NCBI GenBank assembly: GCA_963705155.1
Contig: CAVPJC010000021.1
Location: 1 to 64,000 of the forward strand
Length of the DNA stretch: 64,000 nt
From: CAVPJC01 sp963705155
GTDB taxonomy: Bacteria; Chloroflexota; Anaerolineae; Anaerolineales; UBA4823
Direction of reading: 5' to 3'
The stretch's first letter is position 1; each line of letters opens with the position of its first letter. Below the pieces are notes generated by a model. It did no database searches, had not been told where the DNA came from, and saw only the letters and a list, made by a program, of their open reading frames with translations. A program made the position numbers and the translations under genes. This document shows positions 46,873 to 56,253 of this stretch, one piece after another.

Positions 46873-47549
46873 TATTCGGCTCGCATCACGTACCCGATGC
46901 CGCGCACAGTGTGGATCAGGCGTGGATGCCCGCCCGCTTCCAGCTTCTTGCGCAGGTAGCCCACATACACTTCCAGTACGTTGTCATCGCCGCCGAAATC
47001 GTACCCCCACACGTTGTTGAGGATCTGGGCGCGTTCCAGCACCAGGAGCGGGTGGTGCATGAAGTAATTGAGCAGCTCAAATTCCGTGGGTGTAAGCTCG
47101 AGCTGGATATCACCAATGCTGGCCCGGTGGGTCATGTGGTTTAGCAAAAGGCTGCCGAAGGTTACAGGTTGGCGTGCGGGCTGTGTTTCGATGCGCCGCA
47201 GGGCGGCGTGAACGCGGGCGACAAGCTCTGCCGGGGCAAACGGCTTCACAAGGTAATCATCGGCGCCGCTTTCGAGACCTTCCACCCGGTTTTCGAGTGT
47301 ATCGCGGGCGGTCAACATCAAAATAAAGCCCTGGTTGTTTCCGGCGCGCAGCCGCTGGACCACTGCCAGGCCATCCATCTTGGGCATCATCCAATCCAGG
47401 ATGATGATCTCGGGTTTGCAGGCTTCCACCTGGGCCAGGGCTTCCAGGCCGTTTGCAGCGGTGACCACCTGAAGGCCCTCGTAAATCAGCGTGCGCTGCA
47501 GCATTTTGAGCAGCTTCTGATCGTCATCCACAATCAACACGGTTGGCAT
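46872..47549 (-). CDS. OmpR-family response regulator
   Basis: 225 residues. Receiver domain with phospho-acceptor Asp52 (IIILDWMMPKMDG), Lys in YLVKPFAPAELV, and a C-terminal winged helix with LELTPTEFELLNYFMHHPLL and VEVYVGYLRKKLEAGG-like elements. It precedes its kinase and is divergent from the exporter operon; the intervening DNA has direct repeats suited to OmpR-type dimers. Confidence 0.95.
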   Translation of the reverse strand: MPTVLIVDDDQKLLKMLQRTLIYEGLQVVTAANGLEALAQVEACKPEIIILDWMMPKMDGLAVVQRLRAGNNQGFILMLTARDTLENRVEGLESGADDYLVKPFAPAELVARVHAALRRIETQPARQPVTFGSLLLNHMTHRASIGDIQLELTPTEFELLNYFMHHPLLVLERAQILNNVWGYDFGGDDNVLEVYVGYLRKKLEAGGHPRLIHTVRGIGYVMRAE

Positions 47550-47640
47550 GGTTCACCTGCTTCTGAACTGATCTTACCATAAAGTCCGGCCGAAAATTCG
47601 AAGGAGTGTCTTTCCATAGTTGCATCATACATCGCCTGGC

Positions 47641-47746
47641 TGAGAAATTGCTGTGAAACACTGAGAGCAGCGCAGTTCTCAGCATTTCCACAGCTTTCTC
47701 TTGGCATTCTCACAGCCTGGCTGTTTAGAATGGGTTCATATGAACC
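47641..47746. promoter_or_regulatory. Putative response-regulator sites in the divergent promoter region
   Basis: TTCTCAGCATTTCCACAGC (47676-47694) is echoed by ATTCTCACAGCCTGGCTG (47706-47723) and, inverted, by TGAGAAATTGCTGTGAAA (47641-47658). A perfect 14-bp palindrome GGTTCATATGAACC lies at 47733-47746. A -10-like TAGAAT (47726-47731) has no good -35; the repeats occupy that place, as in OmpR-activated promoters. Confidence 0.55.
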
Positions 47747-47791
47747 AGGCAAGCGGGCATTAAGAATAATTTCACATTTCGGAGGTGTATT

Positions 47792-49396
47792 TTGAAAAAG
47801 AGACGATTTCTGATCACAGGTTTGGTAATGGCGCTGCTGGTGGCTGGCGGCCTGGCATACCGGGCGTATGCCAGCGCCCAGGCAGCGACCGGTACCGAAG
47901 TGCAAACCGCCACGGTGCAGCGCGGGTCGCTTGAATCAACCTTGAGCTCATCGGGAAATACCCGTTCGGGGCAGAGCGCCACCATCGTCTGGGAAACATC
48001 CGGCAAAGTGGGCGACGTCACCCTTCAGGAAGGCGATCTTGTGAAAGAAGGCCAGGAGCTGGCCGCCCTGGACCCGAACACCCTTTCGACCGAGATGATC
48101 CAGGCCAGGCAGGATCTGATCAACGCCCAACAGGCGTTGGATGACCTGCTCAATTCGAAATTGCAGCAGGCCCAGGCTCTGCAGGCCGTGGAAGACGCTC
48201 AGAAGGCTCTCGACAGCCTCAAACAAACCGCGGCCGAAGCGAGCAGCCAGGCCCAACTGGCGCTGGCAAACGCCCAGGACGCTTACAACGATGCCGTGCG
48301 CACTCGCAATGCCATGAACTACCCGCATTCGTCTGACAAACTGACGCTTGAAAAAGCCGAAACCGATTATTTACTGGCAAAAGCGGCCTACAAAGAGGCT
48401 TTTCAAGAGTACACCAAATATCAGAAGAAGAACCTGACCAATCCCGATCGAGTTCGGGCGCTCGATCGTTTGATCACTGCCCGGCAAAAAATGCAAACCG
48501 AGCTGGCAACCTACAACTGGTATTTGCTCAGCTACACCGATGTCGAGATCGCGCAGGCAGACGGCGAGCTGGCGGTGGCAAAAGCCAACCTGGAAGCGGC
48601 CCACTCGGAATGGGACAATTTGAAAAACGGGTCCAGTGACGCGGCGATTGCCCTGGCCGAAGCGCAGCTGTCCGATGCCCGGCGTGAGTGGGAGCGTGTC
48701 AAAGACGGCCCAGACGCAAACGAACTTGCCGCGGCCCAGGCGGCTGTGGATGCCGCCCAGGCATCGCTGGATCATGCCCGGCTTCTGGCTCCTTTTTCCG
48801 GAACTATTACCGAGGTGGATGTCAAGAGTGGTGATCTGGTGAGCAATGGCGACGCCGCCTTCCGCATTGATGACCTGGCGTCACTGTATATCGACCTGCA
48901 GATCTCCGAAGTGGATCTCGCCAGCCTCAAGGTTGGCCAGCCGGCAAGCCTCGAATTCGATGCCATTGCCGACAAAGTATACACAGGCGAAGTGGTTGAG
49001 ATCGGTATGATCGGCTCGGTTTCTCAGGGCGTTGTCAACTACCCGATAACAGTTCGTATCACCGATGCAGATAAGACAATCCTGCCCGGGATGACAGCTT
49101 CGGTGAAGATTGTTCTCCAGCAGGTGGATGACGTGCTGCTGGTGCCCAACAAAGCCATCCGCACCAGCAACGGCCAGAAATCTGTCACCGTCTTGTTCGA
49201 AGGACAGCAAATCAGTGTACCGGTAACTGCCGGCCTGACGAATGGCTCGATGACTGAAGTGACCAGCGACCAGCTGCTCGAAGGCGATGTTGTCATCATC
49301 ACTGGCTCGACTGCCTCCACCACGACCTCCAGCAGAACAAACGCGCAGCGCAATATGGGGGTCATCATGGGTGAGCCGCCGGCGGGGATGCCGTAA
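47792..49396 (+). CDS. Membrane-fusion (HlyD/MacA-type) adaptor protein
   Basis: 534 residues from TTG 47792, preceded by GGAGGTG. An N-terminal anchor, a split lipoyl domain (GDVTLQEGDLVKEGQELAAL and LDHARLLAPFSGTITEVDVK), a long coiled coil (residues 100-320, with QLALANAQDAYNDAVRTRN-like heptads) and a beta-barrel (ASLYIDLQISEVDLASLKVG) make a MacA-like adaptor. It feeds the ATPase and permease encoded downstream. Confidence 0.93.
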   Translation: MKKRRFLITGLVMALLVAGGLAYRAYASAQAATGTEVQTATVQRGSLESTLSSSGNTRSGQSATIVWETSGKVGDVTLQEGDLVKEGQELAALDPNTLSTEMIQARQDLINAQQALDDLLNSKLQQAQALQAVEDAQKALDSLKQTAAEASSQAQLALANAQDAYNDAVRTRNAMNYPHSSDKLTLEKAETDYLLAKAAYKEAFQEYTKYQKKNLTNPDRVRALDRLITARQKMQTELATYNWYLLSYTDVEIAQADGELAVAKANLEAAHSEWDNLKNGSSDAAIALAEAQLSDARREWERVKDGPDANELAAAQAAVDAAQASLDHARLLAPFSGTITEVDVKSGDLVSNGDAAFRIDDLASLYIDLQISEVDLASLKVGQPASLEFDAIADKVYTGEVVEIGMIGSVSQGVVNYPITVRITDADKTILPGMTASVKIVLQQVDDVLLVPNKAIRTSNGQKSVTVLFEGQQISVPVTAGLTNGSMTEVTSDQLLEGDVVIITGSTASTTTSSRTNAQRNMGVIMGEPPAGMP

Positions 49397-49485
49397 GCGA
49401 AATAACTACATAAAGGTCTGAGTGGACGCTATCCTGCACGGCGGGATGCCCGCACAGGCCGCTGAAATGAAAGGATATCCGAACC

Positions 49486-49983
49486 ATGAAAAAGGTCTTG
49501 ATAATTACTGGAGCGATTGTGTTCGTGGCGCTGGTGGCTGCCGGGAGTTTCTGGGGCGGGATTGCCTACCATACCAGCCAGGTGAACCAGATACAGGCAA
49601 GGTTTGAGAGCGCTCGCGGCCCGGCGATGGGCGGCCAGATGCCCGAAGGGTTCCAGCCGCCTGGCGGCCTGCTGCAGAATGGTGCAGCAGGCATGGCCGG
49701 CAGGGGAGGCGCGATCGGCGGTACGAATGGCCTGATCAAGACAATCGATGGAAATGTGATGACCATCAGCACCGCACAGGATGTAACCACTGTCAATCTT
49801 TCTGACGCCACCCGAATTGAGCTGACAATCTCCGGTGTGGTGAGCGATTTGCAGCCTGGCATGCGCGTCCAGGTCAGTGGAGAAAAAGATGGCGACGGCA
49901 GCATCTCCGCCAGCCAGGTGAGGGTGCTGGGCAGTTCTGGTGAAAACATGACTTATCCGTCTCCGACGGGAACGGCGCCTTAA
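49486..49983 (+). CDS. DUF5666-like exported protein
   Basis: 165 residues with an N-terminal membrane anchor (VLIITGAIVFVALVAAGSFW), a Gly/Met/Pro-rich linker and a C-terminal small beta domain GLIKTIDGNVMTISTAQDVT and LQPGMRVQVSGEKDGDGSIS, similar to DUF5666/OB-like domains. Located inside the exporter operon, one base before the ATPase gene, it is probably an accessory envelope factor. Confidence 0.75.
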   Translation: MKKVLIITGAIVFVALVAAGSFWGGIAYHTSQVNQIQARFESARGPAMGGQMPEGFQPPGGLLQNGAAGMAGRGGAIGGTNGLIKTIDGNVMTISTAQDVTTVNLSDATRIELTISGVVSDLQPGMRVQVSGEKDGDGSISASQVRVLGSSGENMTYPSPTGTAP

Positions 49984-49984
49984 G

Positions 49985-50686
49985 ATGATTGAAATTCAAA
50001 ACGTCTCAAAGATTTACCGGCTGGGCAGTGTGGAAGTGCCCGCCTTGCAGGATGTCTCGTTCCGCATCGAACGCGGCGAAGTGGTGGCGATCATGGGGCA
50101 GTCTGGATCGGGCAAAAGTACGCTGATGAACATCCTGGGCTGCCTGGATCTGGCGACCAGCGGGCAGTATTTCCTGGACGGCCAGAATATCGCCGGGCTT
50201 TCTGAAGACGAGCTGGCCGAAATCCGCAACCGCAAGATCGGTTTCGTTTTCCAGAAATTCAACCTGCTGCCACGCATAACGGTTCGCAGGAACGTGGAGC
50301 TGCCGCTGTCTTACAACGGTGGAAAATCGCAGAAAGAGATCGAGCAGCGCGCCGAGGCCATTTTGAAAGCCGTAGGCCTCGAAGATCGCATCTTTCACCG
50401 CCCCACGGAGCTTTCCGGCGGCCAGCAGCAGCGCGTGGCGATTGCCCGGGCGTTGATCAACGAACCGGCCTTGATCCTGGCGGATGAACCAACGGGCAAC
50501 CTGGACTCGCGCACGGGTGCAGAGATTATGGACCTGTTGCTGGGTCTGAACAAAGATCACGGGATGACCCTGGTGCTCGTCACCCACGATGCGTGGATTG
50601 CGTCTCACTCCCAGCGAGTGATCCGCTTGCGAGATGGCAGGATTGAAAACGGAGTATCTCATGAAACTTTACCGGCTCTTCATTGA
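49985..50686 (+). CDS. MacB/LolD-type ABC ATPase
   Basis: 233 residues: Walker A GQSGSGKSTLMNIL, FVFQKFNLLPRITV, signature LSGGQQQRVAIARAL, Walker B LILADEPTGNLDSRTG. The end overlaps the permease gene by 26 bases. With the adaptor and permease it forms a MacAB-like efflux or export machine regulated by the adjacent two-component system. Confidence 0.94.
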   Translation: MIEIQNVSKIYRLGSVEVPALQDVSFRIERGEVVAIMGQSGSGKSTLMNILGCLDLATSGQYFLDGQNIAGLSEDELAEIRNRKIGFVFQKFNLLPRITVRRNVELPLSYNGGKSQKEIEQRAEAILKAVGLEDRIFHRPTELSGGQQQRVAIARALINEPALILADEPTGNLDSRTGAEIMDLLLGLNKDHGMTLVLVTHDAWIASHSQRVIRLRDGRIENGVSHETLPALH

Positions 50687-51902
50687 AGCGCTTGAAAATT
50701 TGAGCGCCAACAAGCTGCGCTCCATGCTGACCATGCTGGGGATTGTGATCGGTGTGGCAGCGGTCATAGCCATGCTTTCCATCGGGCGCGGCGCCCAGGC
50801 CTCCATCACCTCACAGATTGAAAGCATCGGCACCAACCTGGTGTATGTCAGCCCTGGCAGCACCAGCGAGGCCGGGGTGCAGAGCGCGTCGGGTTCGGCA
50901 GGCACGCTGACCCTGGATGACGCCGATGCGCTGGCCGAGTTGCCAGACGTCGTGGACGTGGCTTCGGTGACCAACAACTTCGTGCAGGTCGTTTACCAGG
51001 GGCAGAACACGCGCACACGCCTGCTGGGCGTCACACCCGGTTATGAAACCGTCAGCTCGCTGACCCTGGAAGACGGTGAATTTATCAGCGAGGATAACCA
51101 GTCGGCGCGCTCCCTGGTGGTGGTGCTGGGTAACTCCGTGGCGGAGACTCTGTTTGGCGGCACTGCCGGGGTGGTGGGCCAAAAGGTGCGCCTGAACGGG
51201 CAGCCGTATGAGGTGATCGGTGTGCTCGCCAGCAAGGGCGGCACCGGGTTTATGAACCAGGACGATCAGGTCTTCATCCCGCTCTCAACGGCCCTCAACC
51301 GCCTGGTGGGCGGCAGCCGTTTCCGCGGCTCAAGTGTGATCAGCCAGATCACCATCAAGGCAGCCAGCTCGGATGCGGTGGCTCAGGTGGTGCAGAACGT
51401 GACCCTGCTCATGCGCGAACGGCACGAGACGGTGGAAGGCGCCGATGACTTCACCGTTACCAGCCAGCAAGACACCCTGGATGCGGCCACCGAAATCTCC
51501 GATACCCTGTCCATCTTCCTGGGCGGCATCGCGGGCATCTCGCTGGTCGTGGGTGGGATTGGCATTATGAACATCATGCTCACCACGGTGACCGAACGGA
51601 CGCACGAGATCGGGCTGCGCAAGGCGATTGGAGCCAAGCGCAGCGATATCCTGGTGCAGTTCCTGGTCGAGTTGATGGTGCTGAGCCTGGCGGGCGGTGT
51701 GCTGGGTGTGGCGCTGGGCTGGGGCGCCTCCCGCCTGATGGGCTCTGTGCAGTTCAGCGGCAGTACGATCACGCCTGTGGTTGGTTTGGACAGCGTGCTG
51801 CTGGCCTCTCTGTTCTCAATCGCCGTTGGATTGTTCTTCGGCATCTACCCGGCCACGCGTGCGGCGCGGCTTCAGCCTGTGGATGCCCTGCGTTATGAAT
51901 AA
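50661..51902 (+). CDS. MacB-type ABC permease
   Basis: 413 residues from ATG 50661 with a GGAG site. N-terminal span LRSMLTMLGIVIGVAAVIAM, MacB periplasmic domain (LLGVTPGYETVSSLTLEDGE), and the FtsX domain ISLVVGGIGIMNIMLTTVTE with RTHEIGLRKAIGAKRSDILV. Four membrane spans in all. Substrate unknown; antimicrobial peptides or lipoproteins are typical. Confidence 0.94.
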   Translation: MKLYRLFIEALENLSANKLRSMLTMLGIVIGVAAVIAMLSIGRGAQASITSQIESIGTNLVYVSPGSTSEAGVQSASGSAGTLTLDDADALAELPDVVDVASVTNNFVQVVYQGQNTRTRLLGVTPGYETVSSLTLEDGEFISEDNQSARSLVVVLGNSVAETLFGGTAGVVGQKVRLNGQPYEVIGVLASKGGTGFMNQDDQVFIPLSTALNRLVGGSRFRGSSVISQITIKAASSDAVAQVVQNVTLLMRERHETVEGADDFTVTSQQDTLDAATEISDTLSIFLGGIAGISLVVGGIGIMNIMLTTVTERTHEIGLRKAIGAKRSDILVQFLVELMVLSLAGGVLGVALGWGASRLMGSVQFSGSTITPVVGLDSVLLASLFSIAVGLFFGIYPATRAARLQPVDALRYE

Positions 51903-51956
51903 GCGTCAGGTGGGGCTGCCATTCGTGCAGGATCGTTTGCAGCAAACGGCGTGCGT

Positions 51957-52154
51957 ATGTCTTTGCGAGCCCGGCGCACTTGGCCGGGCGAAGCAATCTC
52001 GTGGGTGGGTGGCATGGCCCGGCGGCATGGGGATGCCGCCGCTTCAGGGAGCAAAACACCACAGGCGCGCAGGGCCATCCACGAATGAAAGCCACGAATG
52101 CTCGAATGGCATGTCTTTGCGAGCCCGGCGCACTTGCCAGGCGAAGCAATGTCA
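51957..52154. repeat. Two copies of a dispersed GCGAAGCAAT repeat; gap without gene
   Basis: 51957-52000 and 52111-52154 share ATGTCTTTGCGAGCCCGGCG, CACTTG and GGCGAAGCAAT. A related repeat occurs at 59175-59374. Similar GCGAAGCAATCTC sequences are scattered intergenically in Chloroflexota genomes. The 400-base gap 51903-52301 holds these repeats and no supported gene. Confidence 0.7.
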
Positions 52155-52301
52155 CGCTGGGGGAGCTCCCTTCCACGCTGGAGGCCATGATTGCTCGAAG
52201 TATGCTTGCTCTTGCTGGCCAGGCAGCATTCGCCGGCGGTGACTGCCGCACCGCCGCAGAAAGTATCCGGATTGCTGGCTGTGCGGTAAAATCACTAATC
52301 A

Positions 52302-53581
52302 TGCTGATTGAGCTTCCCTACGGGCGAACGGGCATCACAATAGAATTACCAGACAGCGTGGATGTCGTGCAGGGGCGGCTGGTACCCGGGCTGCAAGACG
52401 AAGCCGGCGCAATACGGGAAGCTTTGCAGGCGCCACTCGGCTGTGGTCCATTGTCTTCGATGGTCAAACCGGGGCAGCGGGTCACGATTGTGCACAGCGA
52501 TATCACCCGGGCCACGCCCAACACCGTGATCCTGCCGGTGCTGCTGGTTGAGCTGGAGCAGGCGGGCATCTTGCGGGAAGATATCACCCTGCTCAACGGC
52601 CTGGGCACCCACCGCCGCCAGACCGAGGCTGAAATGCGCTCGCTGCTGGGCGACTTCGTCGTGGATCACTACCGCTGTATCCAGCATGATCCATACGATG
52701 ATGCCAACCTGACGCCGTTGGGTACGACCCGCCGTGGAAGCCCGGTGCGCATCAACCGTGCCTATATGGAAGCGGATGTGCGCATCCTGACCGGATTTAT
52801 CGAGCCCCATTTTTTTGCCGGGTTCAGCGGCGGCCCGAAGGCGGTGCTGCCCTCCATCGCCGGTGCGGAAAGCGTGGCCACCAATCACAGTTTCGCCATG
52901 ATCGGCGACCCGCAGGCAACCTGGGGCGTCACGACTGGCAATCCCATCTGGGAAGAAATGCTGGAAGTGGCTTTGCGCACCCGGCCCACATTTTTATTGA
53001 ACGTCGCCCTCAACCGTTTTCGCCAGATCAGCGCAGTGTTTGCCGGCGATCTACAGGCTGCGCATGCCGCCGGGTGTGCTTTTGTGCGCGAGAACGCCAT
53101 GCTGCGCGTGGAACAGGCCTATGATGCGGTGATTACGACCAACAGCGGTTACCCGCTTGACCAGAACCTGTACCAGGCGGTCAAAGGCATCAGCGCCGCC
53201 AGCCGCATCTGCCGCCCGGGCGGGGCGATTGTGATGCTCAGCGCCTGCGAAGACGGCCTGCCGGAGCACGGCGGTTACGGCAGCCTGCTGCGCCTGGCTG
53301 GCACTCCTGCAGGAGCATTGAAATTGCTGGTCCTACCGGAGTTCTCGGCGCCCGACCAGTGGAATTTGCAAATCCAGGCGCAGATCCTGCTCCAGAAAGA
53401 CGTTTATATCTACAGCGATGGCCTGAGCGACGAGCAGATCTGCCTGGGGATGTACCGGCCTTGCAGGGATATCGCCGCTACGCTACGCAACCTGCAGGCA
53501 AGATACGGCCCCGGAGCGCGCCTGTGCGTGCTGCCTGAAGGACCGCAGACCGTGGCCTACCTGGCCGGTTCGGATATTTAG
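52302..53581 (+). CDS. LarA-type nickel-dependent racemase family protein
   Basis: 426 residues from ATG 52302 (MLIELPYGRTGITIELPDSV). DUF2088 part: VTIVHSDITRATPNTVILPV and LNGLGTHRRQTEAEMRSLLG. Core HFFAGFSGGPKAVLPSIAG holds the lysine that carries the nickel-pincer cofactor in LarA. C-terminal domain AVITTNSGYPLDQNLYQAVK and FVRENAMLRVEQAYDAV. LarA homologues racemise or epimerise 2-hydroxyacids. No larB/C/E genes are in the window. Confidence 0.88.
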
Positions 53582-53596
53582 ATGCGCTAAGATTGG

Positions 53597-54091
53597 CTAG
53601 GCACTTCTGGCGAGGCTTTCGGCCAGAAGCTTCTTTAACATCTCTTCGGCTGCAGCCGGAGAAATGGCTTGCGAGAGCGTCCATTCTGTGATCAGGAATG
53701 CCTCGGCGCGTTTCATAATGGCGTGGTCCTGGTCATTCATCTTCTGTGTCTGCTTGAAAAGGGTCAGGTCGCGCAGCACTTCGCAGATTGAATCGAGATC
53801 GCCGGCGCGCATGCGGGCGGTGAGCTGGGTTTTGCGTTCCATGCGGTCGGTGGAGAGCGGTTCGCCGGGGCTGCTCAAGATTTCAAACAGTCTTTCAAAC
53901 CTGCCGGCGGGGGTCACGAAGCGCAGGCTGGCTTTGCCGACGTCATCCACCGGCACCCACAGGGTCAGGTCACCGATCTTGACCACATAATAGGAAACTT
54001 TTTTGCCGGAAAGCTCTTTTTCTTCCAGATCAATGACTTCCCCCAACCCGTAAGACCAGTGAACGACCTGACTGCCGATTTGGAAATCCAT
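53597..54091 (-). CDS. CarD-family transcription regulator
   Basis: 164 residues. The N-terminal RNA-polymerase-interacting Tudor-like domain is MDFQIGSQVVHWSYGLGEVI, YYVVKIGDLTLWVPVDDVGK. The C-terminal helical domain has RMERKTQLTARMRAGDLDSI and EVLRDLTLFKQTQKMNDQDH with the final AEEMLKKLLAESL. CarD/CdnL stabilises open promoter complexes. A hairpin with GCCAGTC/GACTGGC arms lies in the leader at about 54170-54195. Confidence 0.9.
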   Translation of the reverse strand: MDFQIGSQVVHWSYGLGEVIDLEEKELSGKKVSYYVVKIGDLTLWVPVDDVGKASLRFVTPAGRFERLFEILSSPGEPLSTDRMERKTQLTARMRAGDLDSICEVLRDLTLFKQTQKMNDQDHAIMKRAEAFLITEWTLSQAISPAAAEEMLKKLLAESLARSA

Positions 54092-54259
54092 GCCTGCCTC
54101 TTTCCGTCTTACCCTTTGCCAATCGGGCGCATCCGGCGAGTTGACCAGCAGCGGTCATTAAAAAATGAGCCAGTCCTTATGGAAAGACTGGCAGCCATGA
54201 TACACACGTCCAAAGGGAAGGTGTCTCTTATTATATCATAGACCAGACCCGGTCTGGGC

Positions 54260-55077
54260 TTACTCCTGCCCACCTCCACGTGTGCCCATCGCCAGACGCA
54301 GCAAGCCAAACACCACAAAGACGGTGATGATCAGCAGTGCGGCTACCGGCTGGGCGGCGGAAAGACCAAAGCCTGCGAAATCGCTCGTAAATCAGCACAG
54401 GCGCGATCTTGGGATGGTACGCCAGGATGACCACCGCGCCATATTCGCTGATCCCGCGTGACCACATCATGACCAGCCCGGCAATCACACCGCGCCGGGC
54501 TATGGGCAGCGTCACGTGATAAAAGGCGCCCCACGGCGAAGCGCCTTCCACGTATGCGGCTTGCTCCAATTCAACATCCACAAGGGCAAAGGCTTCCCGG
54601 CTGGCGTTGACCAGAAACGGCAGGCCGACGAAGAGCATGGCGACCACGATCCCGCTCACGGTGTCGGTGAAAAGCCACCCTAACGGGGCCAAAAATTTTC
54701 CCAACACTCCCCGGCTGCCAAACACCATCAGCAATGCAATGCCCGCCGCGGTGTGGGGAATGACCACAGGTAAGTCCACCACAGCTTCGATGATGCGCTT
54801 TCCGGGAAATGTCCGTCTGGCAAGCAGGTATGCCAGGGGTAGCGCCACCCAGGGCAGCGATTGCCGTAGCCAGCGCAGCCGCGCCAAAGGTCAAACCGAA
54901 CGAGCGAAGCACCTCCGCATCTCGCAGGGTGATCCACAAAGCTGCCGGGGTTGTGCCGAGAATGGTGCTTAACAAAGGCAGAAGCACAAATATCACCAAC
55001 AGGGCGCTGGCAACACCAAAGATCAGATTGAAGAGCGGCTTTCGAGGTATTAAGGTTGATTTCACGGAACGCACCAT
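54260..55077 (-). pseudogene. wtpB: Tungstate/molybdate ABC permease (WtpB/ModB type), two frameshifts
   Basis: The start MVRSVKSTLIPRKPLFNLIF (55077) overlaps the stop of wtpA. After GLTFGAAALATAIAALG the frame changes near 54840 to LPLAYLLARRTFPGKRIIEA and VDLPVVIPHTAAGIALLMVF. The permease EAA loop is DVELEQAAYVEGASPWGAFY, then SRGISEYGAVVILAYHPKIA. A second change near 54370 gives GLSAAQPVAALLIITVFVVF and the end MGTRGGGQE at 54260. About 270 residues. No ATPase gene follows; the nearest is tupC. Confidence 0.85.
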
Positions 55078-56242
55078 TCCTGCAGGGCCGGAGGCGCATT
55101 TTCGGATTGGTGGCAGGCAGGTTGATCCAACAGGGGGTGGCGGCTGTCTTGCATTACGGCACGACCCTCCGGGCCGAGCAGAAAGGCAATGAAGCGGGCA
55201 GCCAGTTCCGGCTGGGGTGCGTTGCTGGGTATGGTAATGCCGTAACCAATGGCTTCGCCGGTGAACACCGGTTTGACGCTGGCGAAACGTTGGAAATCCA
55301 ACTTCACCTGCACGCTGGTCATATTGGTCATCCAGGGCGGGGGTGCTGAGGTTGATCTCTTCAGGCAGGGACTACCCAGTCTGCAAGCTCATGCTGGCGA
55401 ATGACGCTTTCATACTCGAACGCATAATCCAGATCGCCTGTTTCGAGCAAGGCGATGAGCTGAATGCTGGCGCCGCGCACCACAATCCTCTCAGCCGGAA
55501 ACCGTCTCCAGTATTTCCGGTACGGTAATTTCTGTAACGAAGTCATCTTCGAATACCCGGATCGGGCGGGTTGAATTGCTGCGCCAGGAAGTCATTGAAG
55601 TATGCCGTTCTGCCTGTAATAGCTTTCCGCCAGTCTGAGCGCCATCAGCGCCCGGTAACCGGAGGCGTCAAAGCGCGGATCGGCCAGACCTACCTTGAGC
55701 CCTGGCTGTTGGATCATCCTGAACCAGTTTTCAGCATTGATCTCGCCGGCAGACGCGGCTGCTGCGGCGGTGTATGCCAGTGCCAACCGGTTACCGGCAA
55801 AGCGCAGAATACCAGGAGGCGTAGGCCTGCCCGCTATCCGGGTCCCGGGTGGTATACATCAACATCGGTATGAGGGCGTGATCGGCTGTGGCAACAATGT
55901 CGATCTTTTCGTGCAGCTCGGTGACATGCCGGATGACCTGGATGCTGCCGTGGCATTCGTTTTGAACATCCACATCCGGGTGATGGCGCTCGAAGGCGTC
56001 TTCCAGGGCGCTGAAAAGGCAGGATCAGGCTACCCGCGCAGAAAGACCCGCAGGATGGTTTTCTCCGCGGGGGCGGTGCACCGAGCGCCGGTCGTCGGGA
56101 TGGCTGTGGCGCGTGGGTAAACCAGACCGTGCTGGCCGGAGTTGGGATAGGGGTTTGCCCGGTGAATGCTGTCTGGCTGCGGCATGCGGTGCAACCCAGC
56201 AAAATTGCCAGGCCGATGGTTGCCAGGCCTGAGTGTTTTCAT
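55062..56242 (-). pseudogene. wtpA: Tungstate/molybdate-binding lipoprotein (WtpA), heavily frameshifted
   Basis: Start at 56242 (MKTLRPG), then in shifted frame the lipobox region LAILLGCTAC. Further pieces in order are HPDVDVQNECHGSIQVIRHV and DIVATADHALIPMLMY, then NRLALAYTA-like and INAENWFRMIQQPGLKVGLA, DPRFDASGYRALMALRLAES, IALLETGDLDYAFEYESVIR and VKLDFQRFASVKPVFTGEAI with YGITIPSNAPQPELAARFIA. These are WtpA signatures, including the GYRALM and DYAFEY ligand-site blocks. At least five frame breaks occur. WtpA binds tungstate and molybdate outside the membrane. Confidence 0.85.
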
Positions 56243-56253
56243 GGTCTGAACGG

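Noticed and set aside
51980..52301. N-terminal extension of the LarA-type protein
   Set aside because: It translates the dispersed repeats; the family start is ATG 52302.
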